In this document: positions 53,590-63,070 of the stretch, piece by piece | Layout of the letters: the number at the start of each line of letters is the position of its first letter | How positions within the stretch are numbered: the stretch's first letter is position 1 | Assembly: GCA_017640725.1 (NCBI GenBank) | Contig: JAEPQB010000002.1 | Span: 496,001-560,000 of the forward strand | DNA from: Kordiimonadaceae bacterium | GTDB lineage: Bacteria; Pseudomonadota; Alphaproteobacteria; Sphingomonadales; Kordiimonadaceae | Direction of reading: 5' to 3' | Length of the DNA stretch: 64,000 nucleotides | The notes under the pieces: model-generated | Told to the model about the DNA's origin: nothing | Databases searched by the model: none | What the model saw: only the letters and a program-made list of their open reading frames with translations | Made by a program: the position numbers and the translations under genes

Positions 53590-56535
53590 GTGACAAACGT
53601 GGCGTTTTACGATTTTTTGGGTCTGGGTGGTAAAACCCGGAAGCGCGAAAAACTGTTTCAGGTTCTTTTTGATGCTAACTGGTATTTGGAGCAACACCCC
53701 GAGGTGTTGAGCGAACGCCAGACACCTTTGCAACACTATTTGACCAAAGGCGAAGCGCTTGGATTCAAGCCAAACAGGTATTTTGATCCCGAGTATTATG
53801 TCTCGCGTGCACCAGGTGCAGCTAAATTCCAGGGTTCTGCTCTTGAGCATTTTGCCCTAAAAGGCTGGAAACGCGGTCGCAACCCATCCAAAGATTTTTC
53901 GACCAAGCTCTATTTCCAAAAATACCCTGAGATGGCGAACCTGGATATTGATCCACTTTCCGCGCATTTCAGTATCGGCAGATTTGTTGGGAGTATTGCT
54001 TTCCCACTTGCGCTGGAAGAAAAGAAAATGCGCTCCGTTGTGGACGCCATGCAGACGATCAGCGATTCTGGTCTGTTTGATGCTGATTGGTACCTTGCAG
54101 CCAACCTCGATGTGCGCGCCTCGGGTATGCCTGCGCTATATCATTTTGCCCGGTTTGGGGCCAAGGAAATGCGGCAACCAAACCCGGTTTTTGCTTCGCG
54201 CTGGTACCAAGATACCTACGGTGACAAGAAAAGTGTTGCGAACCCGCTGATTCACTACATCAAAAAAGGTGTTGCTCGGGGCAACAACCCGGCACCGGAT
54301 TTCTGCGCCAACAGCTACCGGATCGTCAATGAGCAGCATATGAAGGATGATGATGATCCTTTGCTGCATTTCCTGACGGTCGGCCTAGAGAAGAAACTAC
54401 CGAAACCCGCACCAAGTGCGCCGCCAAGAGAAGCGCCGACAAAAGATCTGAACGCGCAATTGCCGATACCAGGTCCGCTGAGAAACGTGCTGAATTTTGA
54501 GGCCAAGCCACTGGCCCCGGAAGTTGAAACTTTCGATCAGGACCATATGAAAATTCATTGGGTTGTTCCCGCGTTTGCCCCTGGTGGCGGTGGTCATATG
54601 ACCATTTTCCGGATGGTGCATTTCCTGGAAGTTGCAGGGCATAATCAAACGCTGTGGATCAACGATCCGAACCCGCACGATACGGTCGAAAGCATATACC
54701 AAATGCTTGAAAACCATTTCCAGCACTTCACCGGTGACATCAAATTTGTTGATGACTCATTGGAAGAAGCGGAAGGCGACGCGATTATCGCGACCGACTG
54801 CTGGACCGTGTTCCCTGTAATGGCAGCATCAAACTTTAAGCGTCGCTTCTACTTTGTGCAGGACTTCGAACCAAGCTTCCACCCGATGGGCTCCAACTAT
54901 TTGTTGGCGGATCAGACATATCGCCAGGATTTGGACTGCTTGTGCGCCAGCCCTTGGCTCGCGCAGCGCATGGAAAACGACTATGGCCGCTGGGCGCGCC
55001 ACTTTTGGTTAGCCGCTGACCAGCGCATTTATCACCCTGCGGAGAAGAAGCGGAAAAATAAAAAGCCACGCATCGCGGTATATGCGCGCCACTTTACAGC
55101 GCGCAGAGCGGTTGAGCTGGCCTTTATGGCGCTTGAAAAACTCTCAGAGGGTCGCACCAAGTTTGCCGTAGACTTTTTTGGCGCCCCGCTTGATTTTACA
55201 CGAGCACCTTTCGAGTTCGTAGATCACGGTGTTGCTTCGCAAGAAGAACTCGCCCGTATTTTCCAAAAAGCTGATGTTGGCCTTGTATTCTCGGCCACCA
55301 ACTATTCGCTTGTACCGCAGGAAATGATGGCATGTGGACTGCCAATTGTTGAACTGGACGTGGAAAGCACGCGTGCCATCTTCCCAGAAGATGTTGTCAC
55401 GCTGGCCACACCACACCCGACCGCGATTGCAGATGCCCTCAGGAAGTTGCTGAAGGATAAAAAAGCGAGAAAAACTCAGGCCGACGCTGCGCTGGAATGG
55501 GTTAGCAAGTTTTCCTGGAAAGCGTCTGCCAACAGTGTTGAGGCTGCGCTCAAGGAAAGAGTTGCTGAGTTTGGCAAACCTGTTGCCAAACCGAGCAAAG
55601 CGAAAACTGCCGACGATGGGTTCAAGGCATCTGTTGTTATCCCTACCCTGAATGCTGGCAGCGTTTTAGAAGGTGTGCTTGAAGCCGTGGTGAACCAAAC
55701 AACGCCCTGGCCATTTGAAGTGCTCGTGATAGATAGCGGTTCCACAGACGGAACGCTGGACACAGTTGCCAAGCACCCAAGCGTGCGCTTGCATCAGATC
55801 GACAAAAAAGACTTCAACCATGGTGCAACCCGCAATCTGGGGGCCGAGCTCACCACCGGCGAATTTATCGCTTATTTAACGCATGACGCCATGCCTGTGA
55901 ACGACCGCTGGCTCTACAATATGGTTTCATCGATTGAGCAGTTCCCGAATGCGGCGGGCGCATTTGGAAAACACTTCGCATGGCCAGAAGCCTCTGCCTA
56001 TACGAAGCGAGACCTTAACAATCACTTCCAGCTATTCTCCGGTCTACCTATTGCCGTTAGCAAATCCACTGACGAAAAGCGCTGGAAAGCTAAGGACCAG
56101 GGCTGGCTACAGGCGCTGCATTTCTACAGCGACAACAACAGTTGTTTCCGCCGCGAAGTCTGGGAGAAAATCCCGTACCGCAAGGTTACTTTCGGTGAGG
56201 ATCAATTGTGGGCCTGGGACATCATCAAGGCCGGATACCAAAAGGTTTATGCCCCGCAGGCGACCGTCTATCACTCGCATGACTATGACGAAGAAGAGAC
56301 GTTTGAGCGCAGCAAAATCGAAAGTGCCTTTTTTAAACACTTCTTCGACTATGAGCTGATGAAAAACGAAGAGCTGTTGCACGATACCATTGATGCCATC
56401 AATCACGGTGACCGCGAATGGGGCTTTGCCCATGATGTCGATGACAACGTAATCGATGAACGCATGGGCCTGAACATCGCCCGCTTGAAAGGGTATCTGG
56501 CGGGCGTAGAAGAAGCAGACGAGTTCGACTTTTAA
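53590..56535 (+). CDS. bifunctional-looking glycosyltransferase: repeat region, WsaF-like GT, rhamnosyl GT2
   Basis: 981 aa from a GTG (no strong ribosome site; GTG at 53599 alternative). Residues 25-265 carry about four loose repeats of the type FDAxWYLxxxPEVxxxPLxHYxxxGxxxGxxPN, seen in alphaproteobacterial glycosyltransferases. Residues about 320-655 resemble a GT4 with WsaF-type start (IHWVVPAFAPGGGGHMTIFR) and SLVPQEMMACGLPIVELD. Residues about 680-960 are GT2 of the rhamnosyltransferase class (SVVIPTLNAGSVLEGVLEAV, IDSGSTDGT, DFNHGATRNLGAEL, LTHDAMP). Two active sites could add two linkages. It ends the plus-strand rfb operon. Confidence 0.87.
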   Translation: MTNVAFYDFLGLGGKTRKREKLFQVLFDANWYLEQHPEVLSERQTPLQHYLTKGEALGFKPNRYFDPEYYVSRAPGAAKFQGSALEHFALKGWKRGRNPSKDFSTKLYFQKYPEMANLDIDPLSAHFSIGRFVGSIAFPLALEEKKMRSVVDAMQTISDSGLFDADWYLAANLDVRASGMPALYHFARFGAKEMRQPNPVFASRWYQDTYGDKKSVANPLIHYIKKGVARGNNPAPDFCANSYRIVNEQHMKDDDDPLLHFLTVGLEKKLPKPAPSAPPREAPTKDLNAQLPIPGPLRNVLNFEAKPLAPEVETFDQDHMKIHWVVPAFAPGGGGHMTIFRMVHFLEVAGHNQTLWINDPNPHDTVESIYQMLENHFQHFTGDIKFVDDSLEEAEGDAIIATDCWTVFPVMAASNFKRRFYFVQDFEPSFHPMGSNYLLADQTYRQDLDCLCASPWLAQRMENDYGRWARHFWLAADQRIYHPAEKKRKNKKPRIAVYARHFTARRAVELAFMALEKLSEGRTKFAVDFFGAPLDFTRAPFEFVDHGVASQEELARIFQKADVGLVFSATNYSLVPQEMMACGLPIVELDVESTRAIFPEDVVTLATPHPTAIADALRKLLKDKKARKTQADAALEWVSKFSWKASANSVEAALKERVAEFGKPVAKPSKAKTADDGFKASVVIPTLNAGSVLEGVLEAVVNQTTPWPFEVLVIDSGSTDGTLDTVAKHPSVRLHQIDKKDFNHGATRNLGAELTTGEFIAYLTHDAMPVNDRWLYNMVSSIEQFPNAAGAFGKHFAWPEASAYTKRDLNNHFQLFSGLPIAVSKSTDEKRWKAKDQGWLQALHFYSDNNSCFRREVWEKIPYRKVTFGEDQLWAWDIIKAGYQKVYAPQATVYHSHDYDEEETFERSKIESAFFKHFFDYELMKNEELLHDTIDAINHGDREWGFAHDVDDNVIDERMGLNIARLKGYLAGVEEADEFDF

Positions 56536-56545
56536 AAGCTCGTCT
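56517..56545. other. hairpin spanning the stop codon of the 981-aa glycosyltransferase
   Basis: AGACGAG (56517-56523) pairs with CTCGTCT (56539-56545) around a 15-base loop that includes the TAA stop. It is followed by no T-run. It may slow or end transcripts between these convergent genes, the sulfotransferase stop being at 56551. Confidence 0.35.
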
Positions 56546-56550
56546 AGCCT

Positions 56551-57213
56551 CTAATGCTTTAATTTCCGGGCAGATAACTCTTTGACCCTTGCTGGGTCAT
56601 AGGTTTCCCCCAAAAAGTCGAATAGTTTGCGCCAGTAATTTGGCTCACCCACATATTCTTCATACTGAGCTACAAAACAACTGTCAGGATGCTTTTCTGT
56701 AAATGACAGAAACTGTGCGTCCGATTTTTCGACCAGCGCTTTAACCATGTCCGGGTCGCAGTTTTTCCACCATCCTGACTTCGCCACATCTTGCCAATTA
56801 CGCAGGTTAAAAACAAACCGTGCCGGGGAGAAATGATGAGCGATAAATTCCAGATACTCATCGAATTCGCCTTCGGCCTCATGGAACCGAATTTCTTTAA
56901 AGCCAATAACTCTTGCATCCTCCGGCGGCTGGATGATTTCTTCTACGAATATATTAACCAGTCGCCGTGCGTAGCGGTCAGGGTCGACCGCATTGATGCC
57001 AAACCAGGGGCCTTTGGCTTCGATCTCCCGGTAGCCGTGTTCAATTTTGGCTTGCTCGATACGTTTGATTGACTGAAACAAGGGCCACAAGGCGTTCGCA
57101 TTCTCGCCGCGCATGAAGTATCCGTTGATCGACTGCAACAGAGTCTGGATCAATGTGGAGCCTGACCGGCCATAGGTAATGACAAAAACGTATCCTTCTG
57201 GTGACAATGCCAT
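56551..57213 (-). CDS. P-loop sulfotransferase (type A in this locus)
   Basis: 220 aa, PAPS-dependent by fold. The 5'-phosphosulfate loop is VITYGRSGSTLIQTLLQS at residues 10-27 and the 3'-phosphate-binding region is FVFNLRNWQDVAKSGWW. The C-terminal part matches short cytosolic sulfotransferases that modify glycans or lipids. Its short length and divergent start give it little in common with the other three enzymes here. It diverges from the next sulfotransferase gene, with about 120 bp between starts. Confidence 0.85.
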   Translation of the reverse strand: MALSPEGYVFVITYGRSGSTLIQTLLQSINGYFMRGENANALWPLFQSIKRIEQAKIEHGYREIEAKGPWFGINAVDPDRYARRLVNIFVEEIIQPPEDARVIGFKEIRFHEAEGEFDEYLEFIAHHFSPARFVFNLRNWQDVAKSGWWKNCDPDMVKALVEKSDAQFLSFTEKHPDSCFVAQYEEYVGEPNYWRKLFDFLGETYDPARVKELSARKLKH

Positions 57214-57334
57214 TGGTTGCCTCAGTTTCCCTTATTTTATTGTACGTTAGCACTTGTGACAGTGCTTCGCGCGTTGCAGTCGTGAGATGAGCCTGCTATC
57301 AGGTGATCTCATTTGATGGTCGGAGAATCAAGCC

Positions 57335-58177
57335 ATGAGTTACATTTTTGTGGGAGGAGCCCAGCGCTCCGGCACATCACTCGTCGCTGCATCTCTGTGT
57401 TCCGGGGAACAAACAAACCCCTATCTGGGAGAAAGCAGCGGGTTCCGGCGCTTGCTGGACGCGCAGTATTTCATGACCCATCGATTTGAAGATGAGTCTC
57501 GCTTTCATTTAGGGTCCGAAAAAGCATTAACTGATTACATGCGTACGGTAACGCGCATGTATCTCGATCGCACCCTGAGAAACTACGCTCCGGCTACTTC
57601 TCTGGTGCTTAAAGAACCTCACATGACCAGTTTTTTTCCATTTCTTCACAAGATGTTGCCCGAGGCAAAATTTGTCGTGGTTGCCCGAGACCCGCGCGAC
57701 ACCATCGCTTCTATGATGAAGGTCGGCGAGAAAATGCAAGAAATCGGCACGCATCATATGTTCAACAGCGCCGATGTGGACAAGTTAGCAGAACTGGTAA
57801 ACGCATTTTATGAAGTATCGATAAAAGCAGTTCAATCATCGGACAGCTTTCGCTCGGCACTCCGATGGGTGAAGTATGAGGATTTTGTCAGCTTCCCGTT
57901 GGAGGTGGTTAGTGCCTTACGGCAGTTTACTGGCCTAAAGCTTGAGCAATTCGACCCAAATTATCCAACCAAGCGCACGCTAGCCGCCAAGCTTGCTTCA
58001 CGAGCCCAAAGCGAAAGAGCCAAACCTTGGCAATCTAAACTGATGTCGCAAAAGGAGATTTCCACTTCAAGTATTGGTGCATACAAACAGCAGTTAAGTG
58101 CCAAACAGATCGAGTTCATAGAAAACAAATTGGCGCCGGTTCTTCAGATGTTCGGCTATGAGAAGACGTCAATCTGA
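57335..58177 (+). CDS. P-loop sulfotransferase (type B)
   Basis: 280 aa. PAPS loop GGAQRSGTSLVAASLCSG at residues 7-24 and the 3'-phosphate site in KFVVVARDPRDTIASMMKV; LVLKEPHMTSFFPFL lies between. The fold is that of heparan/polysaccharide-type sulfotransferases. Its stop region overlaps the convergent type C gene by 9 bp. Acceptor not determinable; the surface polysaccharide made by this locus is the obvious candidate. Confidence 0.87.
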   Translation: MSYIFVGGAQRSGTSLVAASLCSGEQTNPYLGESSGFRRLLDAQYFMTHRFEDESRFHLGSEKALTDYMRTVTRMYLDRTLRNYAPATSLVLKEPHMTSFFPFLHKMLPEAKFVVVARDPRDTIASMMKVGEKMQEIGTHHMFNSADVDKLAELVNAFYEVSIKAVQSSDSFRSALRWVKYEDFVSFPLEVVSALRQFTGLKLEQFDPNYPTKRTLAAKLASRAQSERAKPWQSKLMSQKEISTSSIGAYKQQLSAKQIEFIENKLAPVLQMFGYEKTSI

Positions 58178-59173
58178 GCCAGCGGTACAGTCTTGGTGCA
58201 CTTGGTGCGAACGTAAAAGGCGCAGCTGAATAATGTCATGTACCGGAGCGTCTTTTGTCTTGATTTTGTGACTCCCTTCCTCGGCTTTGAGGCGCGCAAT
58301 ATGAGCACCTGTAACCCTTTCAAGGGTTTCAAGGTCCGTCTCCAACTTGTATCCAAAATACTCCATGGCCGACTGGCAGAATTTTTCGCACACCGCGATC
58401 TCAAACGGACCGAGCTCGTTCTTAAACTTGTTAAAATTATCTGAAATGACCTCTTTCGCAAGATTCCCCCAAAGTTGATTAGACTCTGCGTTTTTCTTGG
58501 TCAGCCTGTTTTCATGAAACTCCAGCATCTTTGGCGAATACTCGATACCCAGAAATTTACATATTTTCGTTAGCGCACGCTCAGAGTCGCTAATCAAGTC
58601 TTCGTAACGGACCAAAGTGGCACGACCCTGGTCCTCCAGCGGTTTAAACAAAAGCAAAGAGGCATGCTGATCGATTTGCCACTGTCTCGATGCCGCAACA
58701 ATACCTCCCGAATGTATTGGGTTTTTTCGCCAGGAAAGGGCCACATCTCGAGGATCACGGACTAGATAGACATATTTAGCATCAGGGAAACACCATTCCA
58801 GGAAAGCACTATATTGGTACGCCCAGAGCTCTTTGATAAAGATTGCTTTTTTGTTGTGAACTGTAGCCTCAGCTTTAAAAATTTCGCGCAATAAAGTGGG
58901 CAGGTCGCCGGGTTTCGCCATGCGCTCAAGTCCCTTGCGTCCGACAATAATCCGCCACTGAGCGAAATTAGATTTGAGCATGAGATAAACATCATCCAGC
59001 AATGCATGCCAATTGTTTGAATTGGAGAGGTCGCCATAGCGATAGTATGCTGTCCCCATTACCCGCAAAATATGAAGGGGGGACGGCCCACAAACATCAG
59101 GATGGGCATCCATCATTTTTGTGATTAAGTTGCTGCCGCTTCTCTCGCTGGCGATCAGGAAGTGAAATTCCAT
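58169..59173 (-). CDS. P-loop sulfotransferase (type C)
   Basis: 334 aa from the ATG at 59173, where homology begins (MEFHFLIASERSGSNLITKM); the frame is open to an ATG at 59251, giving 360 aa, and both starts have a purine-rich stretch about 10 bases upstream. The PAPS loop is IASERSGSNLITKMMDAHPD and the 3'-phosphate region YVYLVRDPRDVALSWRK. The last 80 residues are a charged helix that may be an oligomerisation or targeting segment. It overlaps the convergent type B gene by 9 bp at the 3' ends. Confidence 0.85.
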   Translation of the reverse strand: MEFHFLIASERSGSNLITKMMDAHPDVCGPSPLHILRVMGTAYYRYGDLSNSNNWHALLDDVYLMLKSNFAQWRIIVGRKGLERMAKPGDLPTLLREIFKAEATVHNKKAIFIKELWAYQYSAFLEWCFPDAKYVYLVRDPRDVALSWRKNPIHSGGIVAASRQWQIDQHASLLLFKPLEDQGRATLVRYEDLISDSERALTKICKFLGIEYSPKMLEFHENRLTKKNAESNQLWGNLAKEVISDNFNKFKNELGPFEIAVCEKFCQSAMEYFGYKLETDLETLERVTGAHIARLKAEEGSHKIKTKDAPVHDIIQLRLLRSHQVHQDCTAGSD

Positions 59174-59372
59174 TTGGTCGGGACCTCTTAGAAATCTGAA
59201 GCCATCATAATGACGCCCGTGTTGTCGCCAAGTATTTTCTGCAAAGTCCACGAAAGGCCCTTATACCGCACCCTCGCATCGCCGGTAACTGATCCAAAAA
59301 AATCAATGCAATCAGGCACCAGCCACTTTATATAGTTGTTGTCCAGAGACCGATCATACGGGGATAGCAATC

Positions 59373-60392
59373 TTGTCTGAAACCAATTCGAAACCAGAGC
59401 GCGAAGACATGAACATTGGACGCAGCAAAGAATTCGTGCGTGATCAGTCGCTAGAGGACGTACTCAAAGAACTGAACCAGTCAATACCGGGTTGTATGTC
59501 TCCTCCCTACGAGACGCCGCAATACCCTGTGGTCCTTATTGTGGGTGCTCCTCGCAGCGGTACTACTCTGATGTTACAATGGCTTGCCGCGTCTGGCATG
59601 TTTGCTTACCCGTCGAATTTGATCGCCCGTTTTTATGGAAACCCTTACATGGGCGCGAGAATTCAACAAGCTACGTTAACATACGATAGCAATCGCCAGA
59701 TTTTCACCAAAGAGCAATCACTGGCGTTTTCCTCGGATCTCGGTCGAACGGAAGGCGCTCTAGCTCCGAGCGAGTTTTGGTATTTTTGGCGACGTTTCTT
59801 CGAATTTGGCGATACAAATTTTCTGAAAGCCGAAAAGTTAGCACAGATAGACACTCACGCCTTTTTAACAGGATTGGCTGGACTGGAAGCGGCACTAAGT
59901 GCGCCAATAGCCACCAAAGGCATGATACTCAATTGGAACTTGCCTTTTCTGGACAAAGTCCTGCCGCATGCGCTGTTTATCAACGTAGAGCGCGACCCAT
60001 TTTACAATGCTCAGTCTCTTCTACAGGCCCGAGAACGTTTTTTTGGTGATAGGAAACGTTGGTATAGCTTCAAGCCTCCTGAATACGATTTGCTGTCTAA
60101 TGAGCCCCCTCTTTCTCAGGTTGTGGGTCAGATCTACTACAATCGTACGGGGGTGCAAGATGGTTTGGCGGCTGTTGAGAAAAGTCGAAAATTGAGTATT
60201 GACTATTCCGCTTTTTGCGCTAACCCGAAACATGTCATGTCTTTGATAATAAAGAAGTTTGCAGAGCAGGGATTTGATCTGGAAGATCATTATTCGGGCC
60301 CTTCGAGCTTTAAAGAAAGCCGGTCAGTTCGACTTTCTCAAAATGAATGCGCTGAAATCGAAAGCGCCATTGCAAACTATGAATTCAGCTAG
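59373..60392 (+). CDS. P-loop sulfotransferase (type D)
   Basis: 339 aa from a TTG at 59373 with GGGGA 8 bases upstream; the ATG at 59409 is an alternative with a weaker site. The PAPS loop is VVLIVGAPRSGTTLMLQWLA near residues 53-72, and the 3' side is HALFINVERDPFYNAQSLLQ. It carries an unusual insertion with FWYFWRRFFEFGDTNFLKAE before the 3' site. It diverges from the type C gene and is followed 27 bp later by the WbqC-like gene on the same strand. Confidence 0.85.
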   Translation: MSETNSKPEREDMNIGRSKEFVRDQSLEDVLKELNQSIPGCMSPPYETPQYPVVLIVGAPRSGTTLMLQWLAASGMFAYPSNLIARFYGNPYMGARIQQATLTYDSNRQIFTKEQSLAFSSDLGRTEGALAPSEFWYFWRRFFEFGDTNFLKAEKLAQIDTHAFLTGLAGLEAALSAPIATKGMILNWNLPFLDKVLPHALFINVERDPFYNAQSLLQARERFFGDRKRWYSFKPPEYDLLSNEPPLSQVVGQIYYNRTGVQDGLAAVEKSRKLSIDYSAFCANPKHVMSLIIKKFAEQGFDLEDHYSGPSSFKESRSVRLSQNECAEIESAIANYEFS

Positions 60393-60419
60393 TCCACCCA
60401 CTTACGGCAGCAAAAGCAT

Positions 60420-61118
60420 ATGAATGTAGTAATAATGCAGCCCTATCTTTTCCCCTATCTGGGCTATGTGCAGTTGCTTCGCGCGGCTGATACCTTCGTG
60501 CTGTATGACGATGCGCAATTCATGAAAGGCGGCTGGATCAATCGAAACAAAATACTCGGCCAAGGTGGCACGCAGTTCATTACTTTGAATTTGCAGGGAG
60601 CAAGTGCAAACAAAGCCATTAACGAAGTACAGGTCGGCAATAATGGCCACAAACTATGTAAAACTATTCGACAAACATACGCTCAGGCAAAGTTTAAAAC
60701 TGAAGCCATGGACTTTGTACAAACCAGCTTGATGGTTAAAGAGAAAAACCTAGCAAGACTGGCTGGAAATTCGCTGATTAGTCTTGCTGCCCGCCTGCAT
60801 TTGCCTACCCGGTTCTTATGGTCCTCAGAGTTAGGTCGTGACACAAGTTTATCTGGCCAGGACGCAGTCCTGGATATTTGCAGTCGTTTGGGTGCCAGCC
60901 ATTACGTAAATGCAGAGGGCGGCAAAGAACTTTATTCTGCGGGACGATTTGTGTCGGCAGGTATCAACCTGTCTTTCTTAATTCATGACCCAGTGCCCTA
61001 CCCTCAAACTAGGTCTGTCCAAGCGTTCGAACCTCGCTTATCGGTGGTCGACGTTTTGATGAACGTAGGTATGAATGGGTTGCGGGGCAAATTAAGCGAG
61101 TACAGTTTGGTCAGCTGA
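60420..61118 (+). CDS. WbqC-like protein
   Basis: 232 aa, starting MNVVIMQPYLFPYLGYVQLL, with DTFVLYDDAQFMKGGWINRN and LLKGAG/GASHYVNAEGGKELYS-type blocks of the WbqC family. Such proteins occur in polysaccharide clusters, commonly near aminotransferases that make amino sugars, and are proposed to transfer amino-acid or related groups to sugar nucleotides; the chemistry is poorly defined. A DegT-family aminotransferase is encoded 2 kb away. It ends 2 bp from the convergent HMW1C-like gene. Confidence 0.85.
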   Translation: MNVVIMQPYLFPYLGYVQLLRAADTFVLYDDAQFMKGGWINRNKILGQGGTQFITLNLQGASANKAINEVQVGNNGHKLCKTIRQTYAQAKFKTEAMDFVQTSLMVKEKNLARLAGNSLISLAARLHLPTRFLWSSELGRDTSLSGQDAVLDICSRLGASHYVNAEGGKELYSAGRFVSAGINLSFLIHDPVPYPQTRSVQAFEPRLSVVDVLMNVGMNGLRGKLSEYSLVS

Positions 61119-61120
61119 AG

Positions 61121-63067
61121 CTACAAATCAGCTGCCAACGCTTCCAGTTCAGAATATTGCCAAATAGACTGGTCTGACGCTTTAAAGGCTTCATGGTGCT
61201 TCATCGCTACTCGCATGACCGTTGCAAAATCACGGGCGCCATCTTTTGCAACCAGCTTTGAGTCCGGATCGTTCTTCAATAGGTTTTGACCAATTTTGAC
61301 CCGCAATTTGTCATGGGTTACCAAGCGCACAACTGCCCGCACATACTCTTCCCTTGATTTTGTGGTTAGCCACTCAGGTTGTTCAAACCGCTTCACGATA
61401 TGGCTGTCGTTCGCTTCATGAACTTCAGGGCCTGTTAGATTCACAACTGGCAATCCCTGTTTAATTGCATCAACGATACCGTTGGTTGCACCAAAAGGAA
61501 AACTACTTAGGAATATATCGCACTGATTGAGAGTTGAAATATAGTTATTGTAATTGGTTCGCGGCAGGACCTTTGCCGTCATTAGTGTTTTAACCCGGCG
61601 CGCGAAACCTTGCAAAAGCGTGCCAACCGCGTTGGGGAAAAACCAAAATTCGACCGGCCTATCTTCTTTCAAGCATGCTCGTTCAATGTCCATGCAAGTT
61701 TGCAAGAAGGTCGGTGATATTTTTCGAGACCAAGCCGGGACTGCTATCCGCACAATCCGGGGGTTATGCCTTAGTTTCGGTGACACCCGAGTAGCGTCCT
61801 CACGAAGCGCAAATCTTGGTTTTGAGGCACGACACAGAATTTTTTCATTCACAGTATCTGGCGATCCAATTTGCTCAGCGTCCAACACCGCATAATCCAC
61901 ACAATTTGAGTGCGTTGTTGCAGGATGGCCAAATGTCATAACCTGAATAGGGGCAATACGAACAGTAGAGCAAGCGATGCTCATAAGACGCATACCCACA
62001 CTAGGGAAATAAACCATATCGGGTTTGTAAGACTGGGCTTGGTTGACAAATTCTGCCGGATTGTTGGCATCAAACTTCGTTTGGTCAATCACGTCGAACA
62101 TGTCAGTCAGCGCTTCATCCATCTGACCACTTGTCGTCATCAAAACCGTCTTGAAATGAGGCTTCAAGCTCGCGATGGAAGGGCCATAACAGCGATGCAT
62201 CGCATGCCGGCTGTCATATAGCTCGGCCAACACCAACACAGTTGGTTGTTCTTGGTCAGTTCTGCGTGGTACCGACATATCGATATCGGAAACACCGCTG
62301 TTCAGCAGCCACTTTCTTATTACGGTATTCATGGCATGTTTAATGTCATGCTTACCCGCGGACTCATCATAGCTGCAACCCATGTAAGCAGGGCCAACAT
62401 TCCGAACCAGTTGAGGAACGGGGGGTGCCTTGGACAAATGTTCATACGCCTGAATTATCTTTGGACGCGCTGATTTTCCGACTGGCGTGTAAACAATTTG
62501 CTCTGACATAAATGCAATACAAAGGGGCCAAGCGACTTCTGCAGGTTGTTTTAACAAAAGCTTCAGAAGTTCTGTATTCAAGGCATTGATGGACAGTGCC
62601 CAAAACAGCTTCAATATGTCCTGCCGCGACAAATTACGGCTTCCATTTGGCTGCTTTTGGCCCACCAAGGCTGGTAAGTGTCGGGTACCGCGATACCCAC
62701 TGACTTCCCAGGCTTGTGCCATAGATCGTTTGACGGGTATTAGGCCCAGAAATATGGTGTCGGACCATTTGCAAGCGGGATCAGTTATCATGCGTGTAAC
62801 GGCAGTACAAAAAGTTGTTGCATGTTGTTCCGCAAGTTCGCCCTGATCGAGCACATTTTTGCCGAATGTCGCTTTGCCAGCTTCCATTTCCTTGAGCATT
62901 CTGGTCAGAAGAGGGATAGCGTCCCGATAATTTTTCGCGCTGGTCAACTCATCTAGAAGATAAACCCTGTTTTTGAAAGACAATTCTTTCTCTTCTTTTA
63001 CTCTCAGAGATTTGCCCGATTCATTAGACAGGTTTTTGTTGGTGTCGGATGCAACTGATTCAGTCAT
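61121..63067 (-). CDS. HMW1C-like (GT41) protein glycosyltransferase
   Basis: 648 aa, no signal peptide. The C-terminal half is GT-B and matches the HMW1C branch of GT41: PIQVMTFGHPATTHSNCVDY (373-392), then FPFGATNGIVDAIKQGLPVV (523-542) and LTGPEVHEANDSHIVKRF. Known HMW1C enzymes add glucose (or galactose) to asparagine of adhesins in the cytoplasm, using UDP-sugars. The first 270 residues are helical, like the HMW1C all-alpha domain but longer. No adhesin gene is adjacent; the partner may be elsewhere, or the enzyme may act on a glycan carrier. It starts 3 bp after the aminotransferase gene. Confidence 0.82.
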   Translation of the reverse strand: MTESVASDTNKNLSNESGKSLRVKEEKELSFKNRVYLLDELTSAKNYRDAIPLLTRMLKEMEAGKATFGKNVLDQGELAEQHATTFCTAVTRMITDPACKWSDTIFLGLIPVKRSMAQAWEVSGYRGTRHLPALVGQKQPNGSRNLSRQDILKLFWALSINALNTELLKLLLKQPAEVAWPLCIAFMSEQIVYTPVGKSARPKIIQAYEHLSKAPPVPQLVRNVGPAYMGCSYDESAGKHDIKHAMNTVIRKWLLNSGVSDIDMSVPRRTDQEQPTVLVLAELYDSRHAMHRCYGPSIASLKPHFKTVLMTTSGQMDEALTDMFDVIDQTKFDANNPAEFVNQAQSYKPDMVYFPSVGMRLMSIACSTVRIAPIQVMTFGHPATTHSNCVDYAVLDAEQIGSPDTVNEKILCRASKPRFALREDATRVSPKLRHNPRIVRIAVPAWSRKISPTFLQTCMDIERACLKEDRPVEFWFFPNAVGTLLQGFARRVKTLMTAKVLPRTNYNNYISTLNQCDIFLSSFPFGATNGIVDAIKQGLPVVNLTGPEVHEANDSHIVKRFEQPEWLTTKSREEYVRAVVRLVTHDKLRVKIGQNLLKNDPDSKLVAKDGARDFATVMRVAMKHHEAFKASDQSIWQYSELEALAADL

Positions 63068-63070
63068 GGC

